Shown here: in pieces, positions 57,684 through 64,000 of the stretch
Numbering within the stretch: the stretch's first letter is position 1
Layout of the letters: each line of letters opens with the position of its first letter
Source: Rhinopithecus roxellana
Taxonomy: Eukaryota; Chordata; Mammalia; Primates; Cercopithecidae
Length of the DNA stretch: 64,000 nucleotides
Direction: 5' to 3'
Assembly (NCBI RefSeq): GCF_007565055.1
Contig: NC_044559.1
Span: forward strand, 102,570,759-102,634,758
Notes under the pieces: generated by a model
What the model saw: the letters and a program-made list of their open reading frames with translations, nothing else
Databases searched by the model: none
What the model was told of the DNA's origin: nothing
Program-made: the position numbers and the translations under genes

Positions 57684-58455
57684 CTAGGCAGTGTATCAAA
57701 CTTAGTGGTATAAACGGGTGGATCACGAGGTCAGGAGATCGAGACCATCCTGGCTAACACGGTGAAACCCCGTCTCTACTAAAAAATACAAAAAACTAGC
57801 CGGGCAAGGTGGCGGGCGCCTGTAGTCCCAGCTACTCAGGAGGCTGAGGCAGGAGAATGGCATGAACCCAGGAGGCGGAGCTTGCAGTGAGCTGAGATCC
57901 GGCCACTGCACTCCAGCCTGGGCGACAGAGTGAGACTCCGTCTCAAAAAAAAAAAAAAAAAAAGAACAACCATTTTGCTATTCTTATAAGTTCTGTGGGT
58001 CAGGAATTTGGGCTGTATGATTCTTACGTTCTTGCTCTCATCTGAACCACTCATCTGGCCAAAGGGCTGGTCTAGAGGATCTAAATAGGCTTTACTCACA
58101 AACCGAGTGACTTGTTGAGGATGAGGTGGACATGACATGTCAACTAAAGTGCCTTCACATCGCCTCTCCAGTATGGCAGCTCAGTGTAGCTGGGCTTCCC
58201 GCTTGGCAATTAGCTCCCCACAGAGTGAGCAGTCTCAGAGTGGGCATAAGGAGAGTGAAGGTTTCAAAACAGCCAGTCAGAAGCCAAAAGGACTTTTATG
58301 ACCTAGACTTGTAAATTACATAGCATCCCTTTTACCTTTCTGTGATTGTAGAAGCAGTCACAGGCCCACCTAGATAAATGGAAGAGGGAAAGAATCAACC
58401 CTAACTCTTTATGGGAAAAGTATCAGAGAAATTCCGTGGCACTTTACAAAACCAT
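57684..58455 (-). mobile_element. Old ERVL/MaLR-type LTR, split by AluYR
   Basis: Antisense LTR pieces: 'atcaaacttagtggtataaa' before the Alu and 'gaacaaccattttgctattcttataagttctgtgggtcaggaatttggg' after it. Further on come 'aggacttttatgacctagacttg' and 'agcagtcacaggcccacctag'. The two sides join naturally across the Alu. Confidence 0.6.
57716..57963 (+). mobile_element. AluYR (Old World monkey Alu), 5'-truncated
   Basis: Starts at 'gggtggatcacgaggtcaggag' (about 50 bases of the Alu start are absent) and ends with a 19-A tail. Diagnostic readings are 'aaaaaactagccgggcaaggtggcgggcgcctgtagtcccagc' and 'gagatccggccactgcactcc'. Few changes, hence young. Confidence 0.93.
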
Positions 58456-58462
58456 CCCCAGG

Positions 58463-58683
58463 GTGTATATCTGAACTGTCCAATAAGGTATCCACTAGTC
58501 ACACATGGCTATTTATATTTAAAATAATTAAAGGTAAATGTGATAAAATGAAAAATTCAGATCACTCTCACTAACCATAGTTCAAGAGCTCAAGTACCAC
58601 ACATGGCTTGTGACGACCGTCTTGGACAGTACAGCTATAGAATATTTTCATCATTGCAGAACACTCTGTTGGACAGCTCGGGG
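58463..58683. mobile_element. Small hAT-type MITE with terminal inverted repeats
   Basis: The left end 'aactgtccaataaggtatccactagtcacacatggct' and the right end 'cacatggcttgtgacgaccgtcttggacagtac', then 'ctgttggacagct', are inverted repeats of each other. This is the layout of a common MER-type hAT-Charlie non-autonomous element. No coding capacity. Confidence 0.65.
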
Positions 58684-58689
58684 AGACAT

Positions 58690-59000
58690 TGTTCAATCCA
58701 CTCAAAATGAGTGTGCCTTTCCCTCAGATGGTAGGTTCTAAGAATAATGCCTCACTAAAACTAGCCAGGAAGTTTTGGATAATGCCTGGATTTGGGTCTT
58801 GGGCAGAAACATAAGGAAGATAAGACAGAAAAACCTTGTTATAACTTACAACAATCTATCATGACATTTGTGTCATGTCCAAAGTGCAAAAGAGCCAACT
58901 TAAAGATGCTGTCATTTCCCACATGGGAGATAATTTGAGCACTGAAATATTAATAATTGCAAAGTATTAACAGCATCAAATATGTTATTCAGAAACAGAT
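58690..59000. other. Unassigned spacer
   Basis: No repeat or gene recognised in these ~310 bases. Confidence 0.4.
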
Positions 59001-59002
59001 GT

Positions 59003-59780
59003 GGGGAGGGCAAGATGGCTGACTAGACAAAGCCAGATGGGACTGCTCCCATGGAAAAGACAGCGATGACTGGCATGCTCCTAACAGATCTGCAGAGAGA
59101 AGGCACTGAGAGTACACAGAGGAAAAACACAGAAGCTGGGCTGAAGTGTGAGGTAGCTGGGAACTCTGCTTGGAGATACCATGTACCAGGACTCATTCCT
59201 AGCTCCCAAGGGGTCTGGGGGAATGGGTGAGTTGAACTGGCAAGAAACAACCTGCTCTTGCCACAGGCCTCTGGAACCCTGGCAGGAGGAGACTGCTTGA
59301 CCACCACAGACACTAGAGTTGGCAAGGAGAGCTGCTGGGAGAAGTGATAGGGGCAGCAAGCTGGCTGATGTAGATCCTTGAGGGTTTGTTGTAAGAGCAT
59401 CTACAGTGGGGCATGGCTGGGGCAGCCATCCCCCTAGGCTCGACTTGTTTCCACAGGAGACTTTAGCCCTAGGGGAACTGTCAGACTTGAACTCTGCAGG
59501 GTGGTCTTTTCTATCAGATGGGACCAATTCAACCTGAGCACCCCCTTGTCTGCTGGCCTCTCCCAAGGCCCCAGCCTGGCTATGTCTGCTTGCAGGACAG
59601 ACTCAGGTGCTCTGGGAGCCCGCACTAATAGCTTCTGTGCTGGCAGACCATGCCTGACTGGCACCCTGCTCCAGCAGGGTAGCCCCTCTGGCCATGCACC
59701 AGCCATACTACAGCAGCTTCCCCTGGGACCCACAACAACTCCCCACATTGCTTTGCTGGTGCACCTGTTGGCTGTGGGTT
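59003..59780 (+). mobile_element. L1 5'UTR (promoter part), sense
   Basis: Begins with an almost complete L1 start 'ggggagggcaagatggctgactagac' and continues as GC-richer 5'UTR sequence ('gcactgagagtacacagagg', 'ctcctggcaggagg'-type blocks, 'gacttgaactctgcagggtggtc'). The 5'UTR carries the internal promoter of L1. Copies that start at base one are a minority of insertions. It breaks off at 59780 without ORF1. Confidence 0.7.
59011..59019 (+). promoter_or_regulatory. YY1-like site of the L1 promoter
   Basis: The bases caagatggc lie within the first ~20 bases of the L1 5'UTR, where the YY1 site that fixes the L1 start is known to lie. Whether it is used at this broken copy is unknown. Confidence 0.55.
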
Positions 59781-60258
59781 TGTCATAGATGGCTCTTGTT
59801 ATTTTGAGGTCTGTTCCTTCAATACCTAGTTTATTGAGAGTTTTTAACATAAAGGGGTGTTGAGTTTTATTGAAGGCCTTTTCTACGTCTATGGAGATAA
59901 TCATGTGGTTTTTGTCTATAGTTCTGTTTATGTGATGAATCACATTTATTGGTTTGCATATGTTGAACCAAGCTTGCATCCATGGATAAAGCCTACTTGA
60001 TCACGGTGGATATGCTTTTGGATGTGCTGCTGGATTCAGTTTGCCAGTATTTTGTTGAGGATTTTTGCATTGATTTTCATCAAGAATATTGGCTTGAAGT
60101 TCTTTTGTTGTTGTTGTCGTGTCTCTGCCAGGTTTTTGTATCAGGATGATGCTGGCCTCATACAATGAGTTAGAGAGGAGTTCCTCCTCCCAATTTTTTT
60201 GGAGTAGTTTCAGTAGGAATAGCACTAGCTCTTCTTTGTGCATCCAGTAGAGTTCAGC
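59781..60258 (-). mobile_element. L1 ORF2 fragment, inverted relative to the 5'UTR
   Basis: Antisense ORF2: 'tcatagatggctcttgttattttgaggt', 'gagtttttaacataaaggggtgttgag', 'tggtttttgtctatagttctgtttatgtgatgaatcac' and 'aggatgatgctggcctcata'. On the minus strand this is the reverse transcriptase region (short open frame 59434-59979 starts in it with 'MQAWFNICKPINVIHHINR'). It meets the sense 5'UTR head to head at 59780. Confidence 0.85.
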
Positions 60259-60259
60259 T

Positions 60260-60570
60260 AGAGCGCAGAGAGACAACAGGACCGGATGTGCTTTCTAAAG
60301 TGATAAAATAAAAACCACACAGCAACTGTGAATTGCCCTTCCCAAACCAGAACCTGATTCTAATAAAGCCTCAACATTTATTTTTGTTTTTACAAGAATA
60401 TAGGGATGATGGAATGTGTTAAACAGCAATTGATTGCAATATGACAAATATAGAATGTGAGGAATTCTAATTTCTTCAACAAATAAATGAAAATAGAAGG
60501 AGGGAAGAGGAACTTATAGAGTAAAAAATAAGAAATGTATGACATATTCCAACTAAAAATGGGCACATTG
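60260..60570. other. Unassigned spacer
   Basis: No repeat or gene recognised, apart from the 15-bp Alu target duplication at its right end. Confidence 0.4.
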
Positions 60571-60880
60571 GGCCAGGTGTGGTGGCTCATGCCTATAATC
60601 CCAGCACTTTGGGAGGCTGAGGTGGGTGGATCACTTGAGGTCGGGAGTTCGAGACCAGGCTGGCCAACATGGCGAAACCCCATCTCTACTAAAAATACAA
60701 AAATTAGCCAGGCATGGTGGCTCACGCCTGTAATCCCAGCTACTTGGGACACTGAAGCACGAGAATCATTTGAACCTGGAGGCAGAGTTTGCAGTGAGCT
60801 AAGATCGTACCATTGCACTCCAGCCTGGGTTACAAGAGTGAATCTCCATTGCAAAAATAAATAAATAAATAAATAAAATA
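60571..60880 (+). mobile_element. AluS (Sx-like)
   Basis: Full-length dimer with a (AAAT)n tail. Target duplication 'aaaatgggcacattg' (60556-60570) against 'aaaatgagtacattg' (60881-60895), two differences. Confidence 0.95.
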
Positions 60881-60895
60881 AAAATGAGTACATTG

Positions 60896-61630
60896 TTTAG
60901 ATCTGAATTCAAATGCACCAATTGTAAAAGCCTAACTTTTCTTACACAATTGGAAATATTTGAGCACTGATTTTATACTTGATATTAAATAATTTATATT
61001 TTTATGTGTGTTAAGGATAAAGACATTTTGATTAACTTAGTAAAGGAGTTCATAATGATTTACACTTAATAATTTGTGGATGAAATGTATTTCTAGAATT
61101 TGTAAAAAATGTTTAAAAATTAGTAGGGTGAAGAAATTGAGTAAACCAGGATGTCCATATTTTGATAACTATATGTTGAAAACAGATGATAGATTTTTGG
61201 TTCTTCATTGTGTTTTTCTCTTTGGTTTTGTATATCTCAAAATTTCAACAATAAAGTGTTAAAATATGATTTTATGTCAATTACTTAAATGTTAAGATTT
61301 TCTCTATACCCTAATTTTATGTGTTTTTTGGGGCAATATACTTTGTACATTTTTTGGTGACCTTTTATTTTCTGATACTGTTTTAAAAACTGTTTTACTT
61401 GTATTGCAATTCTCATTTCTTATTTCAAAGGCAAGGCATATAATTTGAAATGACTCTTCTATCTAAAGAGGAAAATTACATGATAAAGTAAGTTCTGTGT
61501 GCAGTCTGCCCTGACCTAAACAAATAGGAAACTGCTTCTAAGCTTCCTATCAGTTGCTGACATGTATTATCAAATCATTATTTTTTAAAGTGAGGAGTCT
61601 GATTGTATATGAAATATTCAATTTAAACAG
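60896..61630. other. Unassigned AT-rich sequence
   Basis: No repeat family or gene recognised. The sequence is AT-rich with many stops. Confidence 0.4.
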
Positions 61631-61803
61631 GCACACATGGCTGGGAGCGGTGGCTCACACCTGTAATCCCAGCACTTCAGAAAGCCGAGGCAAGAGGATC
61701 ACTTGAGCTCAGCAGTTCAAGGCTGCAGTGAACCATGGTTGGGCCACTGCACTCCAGCCTGGGTGACAGAGTGAGACCCTGTCTCTAAAAATTAAATAAA
61801 TAA
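61631..61803 (+). mobile_element. Short Alu-related monomer (FLAM/FRAM-like or internally deleted Alu)
   Basis: Starts 'ggctgggagcggtggctcacacctg' and passes directly to 'aggctgcagtgaaccatggttgggccactgcactccagcctgggtgacagagtgagaccctgtc', so the middle of a dimeric Alu is missing. Tail of (AAAT)n. Confidence 0.85.
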
Positions 61804-62762
61804 ATTGAAGAGGGCACATAATATAAAGTGATAAAACTCTTTGCAGAACAACCGAAGAGATCTGCATGTGGTATTTCGTATATTCTGATGGTTGTGCTAA
61901 GCAGTTTGTGTGCATGAATGCTGCAGTACTGGGTAGGAATTCTCTGTATAGGTAGGGGGCCTGGAATGCAGAAAAAGTGGGCTGGGGAGATCCCATGGCT
62001 CAGATGGGTCAGTTGGGACCCCCAAGCAAGTGGATGGCCTGAGCACTGTGCTCCCTTCTGTGCTGACCTCATCCAGAGCCTTCTGCACACTTGGCTGACA
62101 GATGTCAGCAGGAGTCTCCTCCCTCAAGCACTATTTATCTACCTGCTTTCTCTTTCCTCTCTTCTCCTTCTCTCTCTTCTCTAGGTTTTAGTACTGGGAA
62201 GTGGAAGAAAGACCAATAAAACCCTCCATAAAAATGCTAAGTTACAAGCATTTGTTTCTAACTAGTGTTAGGCAAAACTCTCTGCTACAACAGAGTAACT
62301 TAATTAGTAAATTGGACTTTCATTCAAAACATATATAGGGATCTACAGACACTGGGTAAATTCAGTTTTCTCCTGATCTTTTGTTTCCCAGGGGCTGTTA
62401 CAAAGAAAGTGTCACTGCCCAAGTGAGAGACTTGTTTTAAGTTCTACTTCAGACAGAGAGAGATCCATGGGCCAAAGGAGCAGGACTCTTTCTGATTGCC
62501 TGTGCTGACCTTGCAGGGAAAATGTAGCCACCACAGAGGTCCCAGACCTCTAAGGACAGAGAGTAAAAATGACAATGTCACTGAGTAGCAGTGCATCCTG
62601 CAGAGAAGTTAGGTAGAGCCTTGAACAGAGCCCAGGCCACAGGGTCTTCAAGATTGTGCTTGGTCAAGCACTACATCTGATCAGTAATAAATAGTAGGTA
62701 AGAAGGAGGCATCTTCTACACCAGACTCATAGAAGAGGGTCCAGACTAGACCAGAAAATCTC
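61804..62762. other. Unassigned sequence with a pyrimidine tract
   Basis: No gene recognised. A 37-base pyrimidine-only run (62146-62182) ends in AG at 62183-62184, the layout of a strong 3' splice site on the plus strand. No exon with coding features follows. Confidence 0.4.
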
Positions 62763-63627
62763 ATCATTAAAAAAATTATTTTAAGTTCCAGGGTATATGT
62801 GCAGGATGTGCAGGTTTGTTATATAGGTAAATGTGTGCCATGATGGTTTGCTGTGTCTATCAAGCCATCATGTAGGTATTAAGCTTCATATGCATTAATG
62901 TTCCTGCCTCAGTTTGCTGAGGATAATGGCTTCCAGCTCCATCCATGTCTGTGAAAAAGACATGATCTCATTCCTTTTTATGGTGGCATAGTATTCCATG
63001 GTGTATATGTACCGTATTTTCTTTATCTAGCCTATCATTAATAGGCATTTGGGTTGATTCTATGTCTTTGCTATTGTGAATAGTGCTGCAAGTATTCACA
63101 TATGTGTATGTGTATCTTTATAATAGAACAATTTACATTCCCTTGAGTATAAGCCCAGTAATGAGATTGCTGAGTCAAATGGTATTTCTGGTTCTAGGTC
63201 TTTGAGGAATTGCCTGTTTTCCACAATAGTTGAACTAATTTATATTCCCACCAACAGTGTAAAACATTCCTATTTCTCCACAGCCTTGCCAGCATCTGTT
63301 GTTTCTTGACTTTTTAATAATTGCCATTCTGACTGGCAAGAGATGGCATCTCATGGTGGTTTTGATTTGCATTTCTCTAATGATCAGTGATGTTGAGGTT
63401 TTTTTCATATATTTGTTGGCCTCATAAATATCTTCTTTTGAGAACTGACTGTTCTTGTCCTTTGCCCACTTTTTAATGGAGTTGTTTGTTTTTTTCTTAT
63501 AAATTTGTTTAAGTTCCTTGTAATTCTGGATATTAGACCTTTGTCAGATGGATAAATTGCAAGTATTTTCTCCCATTCTGTAGGTTGTCTGTTGACTCTG
63601 ATGATAATTTCTTTGACTTTGCAGAAA
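62763..63627 (-). mobile_element. L1 3' end, antisense
   Basis: Antisense tail and 3'UTR ('ttaagttccagggtatatgtgcaggatgtgcaggtttgtta'), then the complement of the ORF2 end ('ttggctattgtgaatagtgctgc' type block, 'tggttttgatttgcatttctctaatgatcagtgatg'). It ends at 63627 within ORF2 against LTR sequence. Confidence 0.88.
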
Positions 63628-64000
63628 CTTATCAGGGGAACCAGCCCCCAATATTTCAGTGTAGGTTCTTTACTAGTTTCCCTCTGTTGGCCAGTCTGAG
63701 AAATAAAGAGAAAGAGTACAAAAGAGAGAAATTTTACAGCTGGGTCTCCAGGGATGACATCACATGTTGGCAGGTTCTGTGATGTCCCCAAGCCACAAAA
63801 CCAGCAAGTTTTTATTAGGGATTTCAAAAGGGGAAGGGTGTACGAATAGGGAGTGGGTCACAGAGATCACATACTTCAAAAGGCAGTAAAATATCACAAG
63901 GCAAATGGAGGCAGAGCAAGGTCACAAGACCAGGGAGAAATCAGAGTTACTAATGAGGTTCCATGTCCCACTGTGCACGCATGTCATTGATAAACATCTT
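63628..64000 (-). mobile_element. Retroviral LTR, antisense, cut by the window end
   Basis: Contains 'gccagtctgagaaataaagagaaagagtac', 'gggatgacatcacatgttggcagg', 'aaaaccagcaagtttttattagggatttc' and 'gtgtacgaatagggagtgggtcacagagatcac'. I know this run as a primate endogenous retroviral LTR read in reverse, but not the family name. The rest lies beyond 64000. Confidence 0.55.

Noticed and set aside
59434..59979. 181-codon minus-strand frame with reverse transcriptase residues
   Set aside because: It starts in antisense L1 ORF2 and runs on through the complement of an L1 5'UTR. It is a chimera of two L1 pieces, not a protein gene.
60390..60893. 167-codon open frame on the minus strand
   Set aside because: It is the complement of the AluS at 60571-60880 with short extensions, with no independent support.

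Overview
This window is primate nuclear DNA, most likely from an Old World monkey (Cercopithecidae). Two young Alu copies (21.6-21.9 kb and 57.7-58.0 kb) carry changes that I know from the macaque/baboon AluYR lineage and not from human AluY: GATCCGGCCACTG in the right arm, ACTAGCCGGGC in the middle, GTTTACGCC, and CTCAAGCCTG near the 5' end. I found no intact protein-coding gene, rRNA, tRNA or CRISPR array. The window is an intergenic stretch built of nested transposable elements of very different ages, plus one degraded gene copy.

Layout. 1-7.5 kb: mostly unassigned sequence with MIR and L2 remnants. 7.5-15 kb: a MaLR solo LTR, Alus, an L1PA-type 3' end, a possible LTR at 12.3-12.7 kb and a well-bounded solo ERV1-type LTR (12,991-13,648). 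15-17 kb: antisense old L1. 18.8-21.1 kb: a Tigger1-like DNA transposon with transposase remnants, split by an AluS. 21.1-22.8 kb: a MULE-type (Ricksha-like) transposon split by an AluYR. 22.8-31 kb: old L1 pieces, a THE1-type LTR, a small direct duplication and a 500-bp AT-rich alternating tract. 31-37 kb: an L1 with two nested insertions (a 5'-inverted young L1 and a MaLR LTR), followed by an older L1.

37.2-42.4 kb holds a degenerate copy of a POM121-family nucleoporin. It appears intronless, contains an Alu, and has a ~1.8-kb internal duplication and ~100-bp tandem units in the part corresponding to the FG-repeat domain. 42.7-46.05 kb is a THE1-type MaLR provirus with a nested L1, followed directly by an MST-type LTR. 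46.56-52.18 kb is a class I endogenous retrovirus with both LTRs (LTR8-like), a tRNA-His-like primer site, and fragmentary gag, pol and env. 52-64 kb: L2, ERVL-type LTRs, AluYR, a hAT-type element, an odd head-to-head L1 (5'UTR joined to inverted ORF2), AluS, an L1 3' end and the edge of another LTR.

The features do not form a working pathway. Their value is a relative chronology of insertion: which element interrupts which, and with what target-site duplications. The most unusual locus is the POM121-like pseudogene. I see no credible undescribed functional system here.
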